Below, piece after piece: positions 51,936-62,083 of a stretch of 64,000 nucleotides of DNA. Positions within the stretch are counted from its first letter, which is position 1. Each line of letters opens with the position of its first letter. The notes below the pieces were generated by a model that saw only the letters and a program-made list of their open reading frames with translations, searched no databases and was not told the DNA's origin. The stretch comes from Clostridia bacterium (GTDB lineage: Bacteria > Bacillota > Clostridia > Caldicoprobacterales > Caldicoprobacteraceae), in assembly GCA_017577715.1 (NCBI GenBank), contig PKRC01000010.1, positions 1 through 64,000 on the forward strand. Direction: 5' to 3'. A program made the translations under genes and the position numbers.

Positions 51936-53405
51936 GTGAAACTTCATGAATACACCATAACTCAGCTTCATGAATTGATAAGCAAAAAAGAGGTCAGCGT
52001 GCCTGAACTTACCAGACACATGCTGGACAGAATTAGCAGGTTGGATTCAAAGCTGGGGTGCTATATAACCGTAACCGAAGAGCAGGCCATGGAACGGGCC
52101 GAAAAGGTTCAAAAGATGATAGACGAGGGCGCTTTAAACTCCCCCCTGGCGGGCATACCCATGGCCATTAAGGACAACATATGCACCAAGGGTATACCCA
52201 CCACCTGCGCATCCAAGATGCTAGGCAATTTCGTGCCGCCTTACGATGCCCATGTGGTCAAAAAGCTTTACGACAACGGAGCGGTGGTGCTCGGCAAGCT
52301 CAACATGGACGAGTTTGCCATGGGAAGTTCTACAGAGAGCTCATACTTTAAGAAGACCAAAAATCCATGGAACACAGAAAGAGTACCAGGCGGATCGAGC
52401 GGCGGATCGGCAGCCGCAGTAGCTGCAGGCGAGGCTATATACGCCTTAGGCTCGGACACCGGCGGTTCCATAAGGCAACCGGCCTCCTTTTGCGGCTGCG
52501 TCGGTTTAAAGCCGACGTACGGCCTGGTTTCAAGGTTCGGCCTTGTAGCCTATGCGTCCTCCTTCGACCAGATAGGCCCCTTAGCTAAGACGGTAGCCGA
52601 TTGTGCACTGATTTTAAACGCTATAGCCGGCCATGACCCCATGGATTTGACCTCTTCAAGAAGGCAGCATCCCGACTACACAAAAGCGCTTATCAACGAC
52701 ATCAAGGGGATGAAAATCGGCATACCCCGTGAATTCATCGCCGATAACGTGCAAAAGGACGTAAGGGATGCCGTGCTCAACGCCGCCAAGGTGTTCTCAA
52801 GTCTAGGAGCAGAGTGCGAGGAAATTTCCATCCCCATCATGGAGTATGTGGTGCCCACATATTACATAATAGCCCTGGCCGAAGCCAGCTCCAACCTGGC
52901 CAGATACGACGGCGTAAAGTTCGGTTACCGAACTGCCAATCCCAAGGATATGCTGGACTTCTGCATGCGGTCAAGGAGCGAGGGATTTGGTACCGAAGTG
53001 AAGCGCAGGATACTGCTGGGCACCTATGTATTGAGCTCGGGACATTATGACGCATATTACAAAAAGGCTCTCAAAGCCAGAGCCCTCATAACCCGTGAGT
53101 TTAACAAAGTTTTCGAGAAATACGACGTCATCATAGGCCCTGTAGCCCCAACAACGGCTTACAGGATAGGCGAGAAGATAAACGACCCGGTTCAAATGTA
53201 TATGGAGGACATATTCACCGTCCCCGTCAATGTCGCCGGGCTTCCCGCCATATCAATCCCCTGCGGATTTGACAGCAGCTCCTTGCCCATAGGGCTTCAG
53301 ATCATAGCAAACCGATTTGACGAGCCCACCCTCATAAGGGCTGCGTATACATTTGAACAGAATACCGACTTTCATAAAGCAAAGCCCAGCATCATGGATG
53401 AATAA
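51936..53405 (+). CDS. gatA: Asp/Glu-tRNA amidotransferase subunit A
   Basis: Amidase-signature enzyme of 489 aa that releases ammonia from glutamine for tRNA amidation. The Ser-cisSer-Lys triad regions are IKDNICTKG (Lys), GGSSGGSAAAVAAG (cis-Ser) and SDTGGSIRQPASFCG (nucleophile Ser). The length is normal. GGAGGG precedes the start; the first codon is GTG or ATG at 51936. Middle gene of gatCAB. Confidence 0.98.
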   Translation: MKLHEYTITQLHELISKKEVSVPELTRHMLDRISRLDSKLGCYITVTEEQAMERAEKVQKMIDEGALNSPLAGIPMAIKDNICTKGIPTTCASKMLGNFVPPYDAHVVKKLYDNGAVVLGKLNMDEFAMGSSTESSYFKKTKNPWNTERVPGGSSGGSAAAVAAGEAIYALGSDTGGSIRQPASFCGCVGLKPTYGLVSRFGLVAYASSFDQIGPLAKTVADCALILNAIAGHDPMDLTSSRRQHPDYTKALINDIKGMKIGIPREFIADNVQKDVRDAVLNAAKVFSSLGAECEEISIPIMEYVVPTYYIIALAEASSNLARYDGVKFGYRTANPKDMLDFCMRSRSEGFGTEVKRRILLGTYVLSSGHYDAYYKKALKARALITREFNKVFEKYDVIIGPVAPTTAYRIGEKINDPVQMYMEDIFTVPVNVAGLPAISIPCGFDSSSLPIGLQIIANRFDEPTLIRAAYTFEQNTDFHKAKPSIMDE

Positions 53406-53506
53406 GGCTGCACACATTTAAGCTTAAAGCGGATTATTTAACCTTGAACTCCCCAATCGGGTATTTGGTATATACTCAAAATTACATGTGACAGAGGTGA
53501 ATGCGA

Positions 53507-54937
53507 ATGGAATATGAGGCAGTCATCGGCCTTGAAGTACATGCGGAACTATCCACCAAATCGAAGTTATTTTGCTCCTGCACCACAGAGTTTGGCGGCC
53601 GGCCCAATACCCACTGCTGCCCGGTATGCCTCGGCATGCCGGGAACATTGCCGGCGCTCAACCGCAAAGCCATAGAATATACCATAAAAGCCGGGTTGGC
53701 TACAAACTGTACCATATCCCGTTTTACCAAGCAGGACCGCAAGAACTATTTCTATCCCGACCTGCCAAAGGGATACCAGATATCCCAGTACGATCTGCCG
53801 CTATGTAAAAATGGGTATGTCGAAATCGAGACCGAAAACGGAAAGAAAAAAATACGCATAAATAGAATCCACTTAGAAGAAGATGCCGGTAAGCTGGTAC
53901 ACAGCGAATATGGCCACAACTCATATGTGGATTACAACCGCACGGGGGTGCCGCTCATCGAGGTAGTGAGTGAACCCGACATATCCTCAGCTGCCGAAGC
54001 AAAAGCCTACCTTGAGAAGCTAAAGGCCATACTTCAATTCATCGGGGTTTCCGACTGCAAGATGGAGGAAGGTTCCCTGCGAGCCGACGTGAATATCTCC
54101 ATTCGTCCCAAAGGTTCCAAAGAATTGGGCGAAAGGACTGAAATGAAAAATTTAAACTCTTTCCGCGCAATCTATAGGGCCATCGAAGCCGAAGTGGCCC
54201 GTCAGATAGAAGTGGTAAGATCTGGTGGCACGATACAGAGGGAGACCAGGCGCTGGGATGACGCCAAAGGTAAAAGTTATCCCATGAGGAGCAAGGAAGA
54301 TGCACAAGATTACAGGTATTTCCCAGAACCCGACTTGCCTCCGTTGATCATCAAAGAAGAGCTTATCCAAAGGCTCAAAAACGAGTTACCCGAGCTGCCC
54401 GATGCCAGAAAACAGAGGTATATGACGGAATACGGGCTGCCCGAATACGACGCGGGGGTGTTGACCTCTTCCAAGGAGCTGTCCGACTTCTTTGAAGAAG
54501 CGGCAAAGGCAAGCAATAACGTCAAAGCGATCAGCAACTGGGTAATGGGAGACATGCTGCGAATACTCAATGAGAGGAACCTCGAGGTGTCCCAGGTTCC
54601 ATTCCCGCCGGCATATCTAGCAAAGCTGGTAGCCTTATTGGATAAGGGAGTGATAAACGGCCCCACGGCCAAAAAGGTATTTGAGGAGATGTTTGACAGC
54701 GGCAAAGATCCGGAGGCAATAGTCAAGGAGCAGGGCCTGGAGGTGCTGAATGACGAATCGCTCCTCCTCCAAGTAGTAGAAAAGGTAATCCAGGAGAATC
54801 CCAATTCGGTGGCCGACTACAAGAAGGGCAAGAAAAAGGCCATTGGCTTCCTGGTAGGCCAGGCCATGAAAGCTACAAAGGGGAAAGCAAACCCACAGCT
54901 TTTGAACGAGCTGCTGGTAAAGAAATTAGAAGAGTAA
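53507..54937 (+). CDS. gatB: Asp/Glu-tRNA amidotransferase subunit B
   Basis: Kinase-like subunit of 476 aa that phosphorylates the misacylated tRNA and transfers ammonia. The N-terminal GatB core begins EAVIGLEVHAELSTKSKLFC with the zinc Cys set (CSCTTEFGG...CCPVC). A GatB/YqeY C-terminal domain follows (~330-476). Start: ATG at 53507 is 9 nt from GAGG; ATG at 53501 is too close. A terminator follows at 55044. Confidence 0.97.
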   Translation: MEYEAVIGLEVHAELSTKSKLFCSCTTEFGGRPNTHCCPVCLGMPGTLPALNRKAIEYTIKAGLATNCTISRFTKQDRKNYFYPDLPKGYQISQYDLPLCKNGYVEIETENGKKKIRINRIHLEEDAGKLVHSEYGHNSYVDYNRTGVPLIEVVSEPDISSAAEAKAYLEKLKAILQFIGVSDCKMEEGSLRADVNISIRPKGSKELGERTEMKNLNSFRAIYRAIEAEVARQIEVVRSGGTIQRETRRWDDAKGKSYPMRSKEDAQDYRYFPEPDLPPLIIKEELIQRLKNELPELPDARKQRYMTEYGLPEYDAGVLTSSKELSDFFEEAAKASNNVKAISNWVMGDMLRILNERNLEVSQVPFPPAYLAKLVALLDKGVINGPTAKKVFEEMFDSGKDPEAIVKEQGLEVLNDESLLLQVVEKVIQENPNSVADYKKGKKKAIGFLVGQAMKATKGKANPQLLNELLVKKLEE

Positions 54938-55043
54938 AGCCTAAACGGTGCCTTTCCCCTGGTAGCGCCCTCAACCTTATAGGTTCTGCTTATCAATAAT
55001 TTTCACATAAATTTTTGAATACTACGACTACAGAATCCTAGAT

Positions 55044-55076
55044 GAGGCAATTTTAAAATTGCCTCTTTTGTTTTTG
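55044..55076 (+). terminator. Intrinsic terminator of the gatCAB operon
   Basis: A perfect GAGGCAATTTT/AAAATTGCCTC hairpin (55044-55065) is followed by TTTTGTTTTT, about 110 nt after gatB. Confidence 0.88.
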
Positions 55077-55617
55077 ATGACGCCATAAGAAGCATGCAAC
55101 AAATAGGAACAAACGCCTATATTGGCTATTTTTGACGCTGTTTTTGATGCCGTTTTAGCGTAATTATTCGAGATGTCGCATAGTAATATAGTAGTTCTCC
55201 ATGACATTTTTGCCTGCGTGTAATTATCATATGGATTTACTTTACCTGCCTCGTGGAAGCGATATGTATAGCGCTCGAGTATTATATATCCTTCACTTCA
55301 TTACACCGATTATGCCGCATTCCCACTTTCAACGAGAGCCATCAGTTATGTTGTTGTAGGCTTACCGTACACAAGCGTATAATCTGGAGTAGAGTATTTT
55401 TTGTGACATAGAAGCGGTTAATTTTTTACTGCAGAATCCACCTGCAGAAATAAACCAAAAAATTATTAGAGCAACAGGAATTTTTATGATATAATCAACT
55501 TACCAATTTCAGCGAATCCAAGCCGTATCCGCGCCCAATCGCCTTTTTGGAAATTAAGCTTGTGGCAAAATCGGACTCTTTCATCCTAGAGAAATAATAC
55601 GGGAAGAAGGGATTTTT
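55077..55617. other. Intergenic stretch without recognised gene
   Basis: About 540 bases between the gatCAB terminator and the next gene. A minus-strand frame stays open for about 95 codons (roughly 55024-55310) but has no proper start or ribosome site and no family I recognise. A TATAAT near 55488 may be the -10 of the next gene, without a good -35. Confidence 0.4.
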
Positions 55618-56337
55618 ATGACCAAAGCAAAAAAGAGCATGTTAATTCTAGTAGTGTTAATATCGATGTTTGTATCTTTTAGGTCCATATGCTATGCCAA
55701 CGCTGCTGAACCCCCATCCATTTTGATCATCGTTTCAAATCCGCCACCCGACCTGGATATCAGTATCAAAACGAGCGATACATATGTAAAAGCTAATAAA
55801 GTTGATAAGGCTATGGAGAGATATTATACTTTTTACTCCCGCCACTTAAAAGGCGTTGGCGAATACGTTTTTAAAATTACTATAGGGGAGGAAAGCCATC
55901 AAATAGCTATAGAAAAGCCCCTTAACTCATACAATAACGTCTATACACTAAACTTGAAAGATAGAACATTAACCCCAGGGAAGCTGCCATCAAGATCGAT
56001 TATATTAATTTCGATGCGTGTAATTTTAACATTGCTCATAGAAGCCATCATTTTCTGGTTATTTGGGTTTAGGGACAAAAGCCATTGGACTGCTTTTCTC
56101 GTAATAAACGTAATAACTCAAGGAATATTGAATATTTGGATTAACGGCTTCGTCCCCACAGAAAGCTATTTGATATTTAGCCTTGTATTCGCTGAAATAC
56201 TGGTGTTTATAGCCGAATTATACGCTTTTCTATTCGTCATAAAGGCACATCGCTTGCGTATAGTTTTTTATGTCGTTACGGCCAATTTGATGAGCTTGAT
56301 GGCAGGAGGTTATATGATTACAAAATTACCAATTTGA
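55618..56337 (+). CDS. Unknown membrane protein with signal peptide and extracellular domain
   Basis: Protein of 239 aa, not assigned to a family. A signal peptide (residues ~1-31, ending CYANAAE) is followed by a ~90-residue extracytoplasmic beta-rich domain (PPSILIIVSNPPPDLDISI, DTYVKANKVDKAMERYYTFYS) and about four transmembrane helices (residues ~127-235). The layout suggests a membrane sensor or a small transport component. AAGAAGGGA precedes the ATG. It stands alone between a gene-free stretch and the MFS gene on the opposite strand. Confidence 0.75.
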   Translation: MTKAKKSMLILVVLISMFVSFRSICYANAAEPPSILIIVSNPPPDLDISIKTSDTYVKANKVDKAMERYYTFYSRHLKGVGEYVFKITIGEESHQIAIEKPLNSYNNVYTLNLKDRTLTPGKLPSRSIILISMRVILTLLIEAIIFWLFGFRDKSHWTAFLVINVITQGILNIWINGFVPTESYLIFSLVFAEILVFIAELYAFLFVIKAHRLRIVFYVVTANLMSLMAGGYMITKLPI

Positions 56338-56608
56338 TGGACCGTCCGAAATTCTGCTTATAGATGGACAATAAAATTCCATCTCCCAAGAAATTCATAA
56401 CTATCGTACAATTTTCCCCATACCGTGCCTTTAGGGAACTTTATTTCAAAATAATCTCTCAAAACGATATAAGCGGAATTAGCGATACCAATCAGCCTCA
56501 CCACTAATTCCGCTATAAACCGGCATTCAGCAATACAAGCTGATATCGAGCATTCATGTAAAAAGCTAAAACGTCGTTTTCGTTTCAAAAAAATTGGAGA
56601 CAAAATAG

Positions 56609-57877
56609 TTAGTAATTTGCTATCCCTCTGAAGCGTTCCTGTGCACTACTCCGGTAAAATACAGCCGTTGCTATGATGCCTAACAGCAACAAGCCTATGC
56701 TGAGAACGAAGGGCAATACTCTTGAGACCTCGCTTAGCACCCCTCCAATATATCCAAAGGGCATGCTCACCAGCATCACTACGGTCTGGAACAGGGCCAT
56801 AATCTTGGAACGCTCCTCCGGGTCAGCATGAATGGCCACTAAGGATTCTCTGAGCGTATTCAAAACAGCTCCGCCCAGGGCATCAAAAAGCAAAGAGATC
56901 AGCAATATTGCGTATCCCCATACACTGGTATTGGATATAGAGATCAACAGTATACAGCCTAAAATAGAGCTGGCAAAACCCCCGTACAGCGGCCATTTCA
57001 TTCTGTTTTGATTAATTCGAGAAATAACCGTAAAGAAAAGAACGATTACAAATATATTTCGCACCATCGGGAAAATGGGCAACAGCGCATCAGGTACTCC
57101 GATTCGGCGTGAGACTATAATCTGCCAGAAGGTGGTCCCGAGCATACCCACAATCTCTACCAACACGCTTATGATTATTGCAAATATGGTGCCTCTAGAA
57201 TTTAATATCCTCTGTGCTGCACTTTTATAGCCTGATAGCATTTGACTCCATGACATATTGCGAGACATTTCACGCTTGATCCTACCAACCTCCGTCTCTG
57301 TCGAGAACCTATACAGTATTAGCAGTTTAGCTGTCATGACGACGAAAGCGTTGATATACAGAATTCGCAATGCAGGCACCAGCGTTAACTTGGATACCAG
57401 GAATGAAGATATGGGCGCAAACAGCGCCGAAAGATTGCCGCAAATTATGACCCACGAATATATATGGGTTATTCTATCTTTTGGCGCATCCTCTACCAGC
57501 AAGCAATTCCAGGATACCATCGTTATCTTCATCATTCCGTTAAACAATGCCGCTACAGCAAAAGACCAAAACCCATGGCTGGAAGCCCATAACAGGCAGG
57601 GAAGGCTCCAAGCCAGAAAATCAAATACCGCCGTGCTCTTCCTGCGCCCCATCTTATCGACGATAGCGCCAGAAAAAAAGGCACATATCATTTGAGAAAA
57701 CATGTAAATTGAAGTTATAATCCCTACCTGCACATCGTTCAAACCTAAAGCAAGCATAAACACCGATGAGTAGGGCAGGCACAGGTTCATGGAAAGCCCC
57801 CACAGAGGCTCAGTAAAAACGCAGGCACGGGGATTACCGCGTAGTTCAACAAGCGTACGCAGTAGCTGGTTTTTCAT
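56609..57877 (-). CDS. Major facilitator superfamily (MFS) transporter
   Basis: Protein of 422 aa with about 12 transmembrane helices. The loop 2-3 motif appears as GAIVDKMGRRKSTAV, and the second half keeps a similar loop. It is an uptake or efflux secondary transporter with no readable substrate. The start is the ATG 5 nt after AAAAGGA; a 25-codon upstream extension is hydrophobic but lacks a site. It is flanked by gene-poor DNA and not part of an obvious operon. Confidence 0.88.
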   Translation of the reverse strand: MKNQLLRTLVELRGNPRACVFTEPLWGLSMNLCLPYSSVFMLALGLNDVQVGIITSIYMFSQMICAFFSGAIVDKMGRRKSTAVFDFLAWSLPCLLWASSHGFWSFAVAALFNGMMKITMVSWNCLLVEDAPKDRITHIYSWVIICGNLSALFAPISSFLVSKLTLVPALRILYINAFVVMTAKLLILYRFSTETEVGRIKREMSRNMSWSQMLSGYKSAAQRILNSRGTIFAIIISVLVEIVGMLGTTFWQIIVSRRIGVPDALLPIFPMVRNIFVIVLFFTVISRINQNRMKWPLYGGFASSILGCILLISISNTSVWGYAILLISLLFDALGGAVLNTLRESLVAIHADPEERSKIMALFQTVVMLVSMPFGYIGGVLSEVSRVLPFVLSIGLLLLGIIATAVFYRSSAQERFRGIANY

Positions 57878-58543
57878 CAATATCCTTTTCACGACAGCTA
57901 TTCCTCTCCCAAAACCATGAGTTAAAAAATAAAAAATATACAATCGCATCACAGAAGAATATTATCTTTAAAGCCTCAGACAGGATTATATGATATTTTC
58001 CATGTAATTTCAACATAAGACTGCAAGCAGATAATAGGTCTGTTTATTAGCATAAAATTATCGCTTATGTTGGGCACACATAAAGAAGCGGTTTATAAGC
58101 CGCTTTAACCCCATGTAAACCAAGGCAATAACATTAATCAGTAAACTTACAATGTCGGATATACTACGTTTCTATTCTCCTCGAAAACCACTTGCTGTGG
58201 TGTATATTTAGCTACTAATACGCATGATCCACGGAAATTTATTTCTACTAATTACTGCAGTCCTTTCCGTTCAGGAGCAGGAGATTCACTTTTAATTTGT
58301 ACCGAAATTTTGCAACACTTACTTCTAAAGGAGACTAAAAACCTAACACACAAGGAATACATGCAAAAGTATAAGCAATATCTGAGACTCCAGATGCTAA
58401 AACAGTGAGAATGCTATTAAATGAAGTGTTAGAGGGATATCGATAAGCTATCAAACAAAAAATAGGCTGTACTTTTTGAACAATCATAACGGTACACCCC
58501 TTTACTAATATGCTTACTTATCTCTTACAACACAGCCTTTTGT
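57878..58543. other. Gene-free stretch with small inverted repeat and possible ORF remnant
   Basis: About 670 bases. A small AAGCGG-TTTATAA-GCCGCTT hairpin lies at 58085-58106. Near 58350-58446 two adjacent plus-strand frames together read like the end of a decayed protein (LTHKEYMQKYKQYL, then SETPDAKTVRMLLNEVLEGYR and a stop), joined only if one frameshift is assumed. No full gene is supported. Confidence 0.35.
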
Positions 58544-59431
58544 TTATTTGCTCTGTATAAGCTCCATAAACCTTTTAGCAGCAGCTGTGAGCGGTACATT
58601 GCGCAGCTTTATTACGCCAAAATGCCTTGGGGGGATTTTTTCCTTCAAGTTAATCTCAAACAACGCACCTTTTTTTATATACTCCTCTGCAAAATTCCTC
58701 ACCACGCAAGATATCCCTAAACCCCTGCAGGCAAACTCAACTATCAAATCGCTGGTAGCAAGCTCAAACTCCGGGATCAGGTTCACAGAGTACCGTGAAA
58801 GATACTCGTCAATATACCGCCTCGTACTGGTATTCCTCTCCAGCATGATAATGGGATATTCCGCAAGCTCCTTAATGGAAACCTCCCGCCCAGCAAGGTG
58901 CCCAAAGCGCTCATTGGCTACAAAGCAGTCCTGTATCTCCATAGCCTCAAACACCTCTAGCGAATCATCATCGGGCAGAGGAAGGCTTACCACGCCAAAA
59001 TCAATAGCCCCCTTCTTTAAAAATTCCACCGTCTCGGGTGAAGGCCTGTTGGTCACCATTATTTTAACCTTGGGATAAAGCCTGTGAAATTCCTCAAGAT
59101 ATGGCAGCAAGAAATACTTCAACGTCATGTCATTTGCACCGATGCGTATACTGCCTATATCCAGATTTATGGCCTCCATGAACTTGCTTTCGGCCAGCAT
59201 GATCATGTTGTACCCTTGCTCGATATACTTGAACAGCACCTCGCCTTCGGGAGTCAAGGTAATGCCTTTTGGAGCACGCACAAAGAGCTGGCCTCCCAGC
59301 TTGGACTCCAGCTTTTTTATGGCCTGGCTGACAGCAGGCTGGGATATGAATAGCTGCTGAGATGCCCTGGATATGCTGCCCGCTTTTACAACATGATAAA
59401 AGATCTTGTAGAGTTCCAGATTTATATCCAT
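58544..59431 (-). CDS. LysR-family transcriptional regulator
   Basis: Protein of about 295 aa. The N-terminal winged helix (residues ~1-60: ELYKIFYHVVKAGSISRASQQLFISQPAVSQAIKKLE) is followed by a periplasmic-binding-fold effector domain (residues ~88-290). It resembles the CysL/YwfK branch, but the effector is unknown. GAAGGTG lies 8-10 nt before the ATG at 59431. A divergent target is not visible; the neighbouring upstream sequence is a decayed glutamine synthetase. Confidence 0.92.
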   Translation of the reverse strand: MDINLELYKIFYHVVKAGSISRASQQLFISQPAVSQAIKKLESKLGGQLFVRAPKGITLTPEGEVLFKYIEQGYNMIMLAESKFMEAINLDIGSIRIGANDMTLKYFLLPYLEEFHRLYPKVKIMVTNRPSPETVEFLKKGAIDFGVVSLPLPDDDSLEVFEAMEIQDCFVANERFGHLAGREVSIKELAEYPIIMLERNTSTRRYIDEYLSRYSVNLIPEFELATSDLIVEFACRGLGISCVVRNFAEEYIKKGALFEINLKEKIPPRHFGVIKLRNVPLTAAAKRFMELIQSK

Positions 59432-59531
59432 CACAAGCCCACCTTCATAAAAGGCATATTTTAAATTAATTTTAAGCCATCATCAATATTTGGTCAAATA
59501 ATGTTCTATCTCTCATGGGGTGATTTTGGCC

Positions 59532-59724
59532 CTACGAGTTTTCCCATCCCCTGCGCTTGGCTTCAATATATTTGGTAAAAACATGCTCGCATAGGGTTTC
59601 CCTTACCAGTTAGCCTTTCTCCATCTCCTCGAATGGCCTCTTCCAAGTTGTCGTGAGTTTTAATGGTGGGCTTCCCCTCGCTATCGGTCAAAAACAGGAA
59701 AAACTCACACTCGGGCCCACGTTG
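59532..59724 (-). pseudogene. Decayed glutamine synthetase remnant
   Basis: Minus-strand fragments match glutamine synthetase. GPECEFFLFLTDSEGKP and TIKTHDN come from the N-terminal third. Directly after, LEEAI plus a frameshifted EMEKG..LVRETLCEHVFTKYIEAKRRGWE is the enzyme's C-terminal end. About two thirds of the gene are missing between the two, a frameshift and an in-frame stop are present, and the start is lost. This is a clear internally deleted pseudogene. Confidence 0.82.
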
Positions 59725-59754
59725 AATCTATCTATCCCATAAAGTTAAAGTTTA

Positions 59755-59818
59755 GAAAAACAAAAAAGACGCACTCAACAGCTGGTTGTACTCGCCGTTG
59801 AGTACGCCTCTATAAACA
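59755..59818 (-). terminator. Intrinsic terminator, minus strand
   Basis: A stem of about 11 bp (arms 59768-59779 and 59807-59817, core ACTCAAC/GTTGAGT) with a large loop is followed on the minus strand by TTTTTTGTTTTT. It is probably the end of the response-regulator transcript that stops at 59974. Confidence 0.65.
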
Positions 59819-59843
59819 TGCCAATACTGCACGCAATCGCACA

Positions 59844-59876
59844 ACAATTCACATGTTAAATACAATTCACATGTTA
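59844..59876. repeat. 15-bp direct repeat
   Basis: ACAATTCACATGTTA occurs twice (59844-59858 and 59862-59876), three bases apart, in the non-coding stretch downstream of the response-regulator gene. Confidence 0.85.
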
Positions 59877-59973
59877 CACGATATATAATAATAAAGCTTC
59901 AAAAATATCAATAAAAATTTTGGGCAGCTTTGTGGCTTATGCAAACCATTAAGCTTTCGATATTGAGCATATA

Positions 59974-61599
59974 TCAATATCTAACGCAATTTCTTCCGTC
60001 ATTTTTTGCCTTATACATCATGGCATCGGCCCTTTTCAAAATTGAATAGGCCGTATCTCCCTCTTGGTATTCGGCCACCCCAAAGCTGGCAGTTACGCTT
60101 TCATTGTTGCCCACTTTCAACTGCATCAGCCTCTGGCGCAGCTCCTCAGCCAATTTAGCCGCATCCTCCAGCTTCGTATTGGGAAGGAGGATTATAAACT
60201 CTTCCCCACCCCACCGTGCCAGGGTATCGGTCCTACGAATTCGTCCCTTCACCATATCAACGGTGGCTCTCAATATAAAGTCTCCTACCTGGTGCCCAAA
60301 AGAATCATTGAAACTCTTAAATCGATCTATGTCAAACACGATGAGCGAAAAGCTCTCCCCTGCTCGCTGTGCCCGCAAAATTTCCTCTTCAAGCTTTCTA
60401 ATAAAATATCGGAAATTATAAGCATTAGTCAGGGGATCAGTGATGGACATCTCATAGAGCTGCCTTTCCATCTCCTTCTTTTCGGTTATATCATCCAGTA
60501 TGAGTTGAGCACCTTTCACCATACCATCCTTATTTAAAAGGGGTTTGATATGAATCCTGAGCCATATGTTTTTCCCCGATTTTGATGTATAGGAGTTCTC
60601 CACAGTCTGAGACAAGTTGTTCACCATACACTCCTTCAATTTCTGTGACAGGCCTGACTCAACAAACAGTGGAAATGTAAAGAAGTTTATGTTGCTGATT
60701 TCCCCCGCATTCGAAGAGCCGAATATCTCCAAGGCTTTTTTATTTATGTATACGACATTGCCCTCCACATCGCACTTTAAAATACCAATGGGAGCCTCCT
60801 GAGCCAGTTCTACATACTGCTTTCTGCTCTCCTCAAGCTCGTCTTCCACCCTTTTCCGTTCAGTGACGTCAATGGCGAACATCATGCAGTATTTGGACCT
60901 TCTATACTCAAACAGCTGCAGGTATGCCTCTACATAATACAATGAGCCATCCTTCCTTCTATGAACGGTATCAAGCACCACCCGTTCCTGTTTGCCATGC
61001 ATCAATCCTTTAATGATTTCCCTCAGCCCTTCTATATCCAGCTGCGGGTTTATATCAAATACGGTCATTCCCTCTAGCTCCCGATAGGTGTACCCCAAAT
61101 TGGCTGTGGCAGCCTTGTTGACCACCACAAACTTAAATGACTCGGGATTAAATATATACAGCTCATTGACGGAAGTTTCAAAAAGGCGCTCAAACATAGT
61201 AGCATATACGCTTGCCTCGTGTAGCCTCATAGCCATATCTATCGTAGAAAGCAACGCAATCCGATCAGTATCCTTGAGCACAAATCCATACGCCTTAACC
61301 CTTTTGATCTTCTCCATGATCTCCTTTGAAGTGTTGGCGGTAAGAAATACGATTGGTATATCCTGCTGCTTTGATATGATATCCGCCGCCTCAATGCCAT
61401 CCATTTTCCCGGCCAGCTCTATGTCCATCAAGATCAAATCGGGAATCATGCCCTTCCCTATCCGTTGCACTACTTTTTCCCCAGAAGGCACAACCTCTAC
61501 TTCAAAGCCGTTTTTAATCAAAAAATCGGACACCATGGCAGCCGTTAAGCGGTTGTCTTCAACCAGCAGGATCCTATTTTTCCCAAGTCTTTCGCCCAT
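59974..61599 (-). CDS. Receiver-PAS-PAS-GGDEF protein (response-regulated diguanylate cyclase)
   Basis: Cytoplasmic protein of 541 aa. A receiver domain (residues ~8-125) has Asp59 as phosphoryl acceptor (LILMDIE) and a conserved Lys (VLKDTD). Two PAS domains follow (~135-255 and ~265-375), with IDVTERK and ILDDITEK ends. The GGDEF domain (~385-541) has the active loop WGGEEF and an RRTD inhibition site five residues before it, so it should make c-di-GMP with product feedback. No histidine kinase gene lies next to it. The start is ATG at 61599. Confidence 0.93.
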   Translation of the reverse strand: MGERLGKNRILLVEDNRLTAAMVSDFLIKNGFEVEVVPSGEKVVQRIGKGMIPDLILMDIELAGKMDGIEAADIISKQQDIPIVFLTANTSKEIMEKIKRVKAYGFVLKDTDRIALLSTIDMAMRLHEASVYATMFERLFETSVNELYIFNPESFKFVVVNKAATANLGYTYRELEGMTVFDINPQLDIEGLREIIKGLMHGKQERVVLDTVHRRKDGSLYYVEAYLQLFEYRRSKYCMMFAIDVTERKRVEDELEESRKQYVELAQEAPIGILKCDVEGNVVYINKKALEIFGSSNAGEISNINFFTFPLFVESGLSQKLKECMVNNLSQTVENSYTSKSGKNIWLRIHIKPLLNKDGMVKGAQLILDDITEKKEMERQLYEMSITDPLTNAYNFRYFIRKLEEEILRAQRAGESFSLIVFDIDRFKSFNDSFGHQVGDFILRATVDMVKGRIRRTDTLARWGGEEFIILLPNTKLEDAAKLAEELRQRLMQLKVGNNESVTASFGVAEYQEGDTAYSILKRADAMMYKAKNDGRNCVRY

Positions 61600-62083
61600 A
61601 TTCCAATTTCATCCCTTTATAAAGTCAACAGATCTTTTGTAATATGGCATTATCCCCCACTCAAATCGAGGGGCATTCGCTATCTAATACATACAATGTC
61701 CCGTGTTTTGCGATACCACATGCGATTCCAAAGGGTGATCGGTATTATAAACTGCTTTTCTATCTGATCCCGATTTGCCTTCTTCCTATTTATTATGTCA
61801 GCATACTATTATTATGATAGCATACTATCAAACGGTTGTAAACGCTAGAGCAAAGTAGGGATAGTCCATCTCTTCAAAAGAAATAGGAATTATATGCCAT
61901 AAACCTTGCTATATATAAGCTAAACCATTAATCAAACTAAAAAGGCCATAAAGGTATCCAAAACTTTGAAAATCGGAAGCTAATATACAAAAAAAGATAA
62001 AGGTAAGGAGCCAAAAACAGCTTTCAGTTCCTTATCCATTACGCACAAAGGCCATTTATACATTTTATATATGACAAAAGCCG
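61600..62083. other. Intergenic region upstream of the response-regulator gene
   Basis: About 480 AT-rich bases. Apart from the predicted promoter at 61814-61842, which overlaps a duplicated AGCATACTAT repeat (61800 and 61818), I see no gene. An ATATGAC/GTCATAT inverted repeat overlaps the end of the GH31 gene at 62069-62089 but lacks a clear T-run. Confidence 0.45.
61814..61842 (-). promoter_or_regulatory. Predicted promoter of the receiver-PAS-PAS-GGDEF gene
   Basis: On the minus strand, -35 TTTACA and -10 TATCAT are separated by 17 nt, 5/6 each to consensus. The gene starts about 200 nt downstream, implying a long leader. Confidence 0.4.

Noticed and set aside
55020..55310. Open minus-strand frame of about 95 codons as a transposase or integrase remnant
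   Set aside because: It lacks a start and any motif, and its end overlaps the gatCAB terminator.
56358..56603. 81-aa minus-strand ORF directly downstream of the MFS gene
   Set aside because: It needs a TTG start without a ribosome site and has no recognisable domain; a remnant cannot be excluded.
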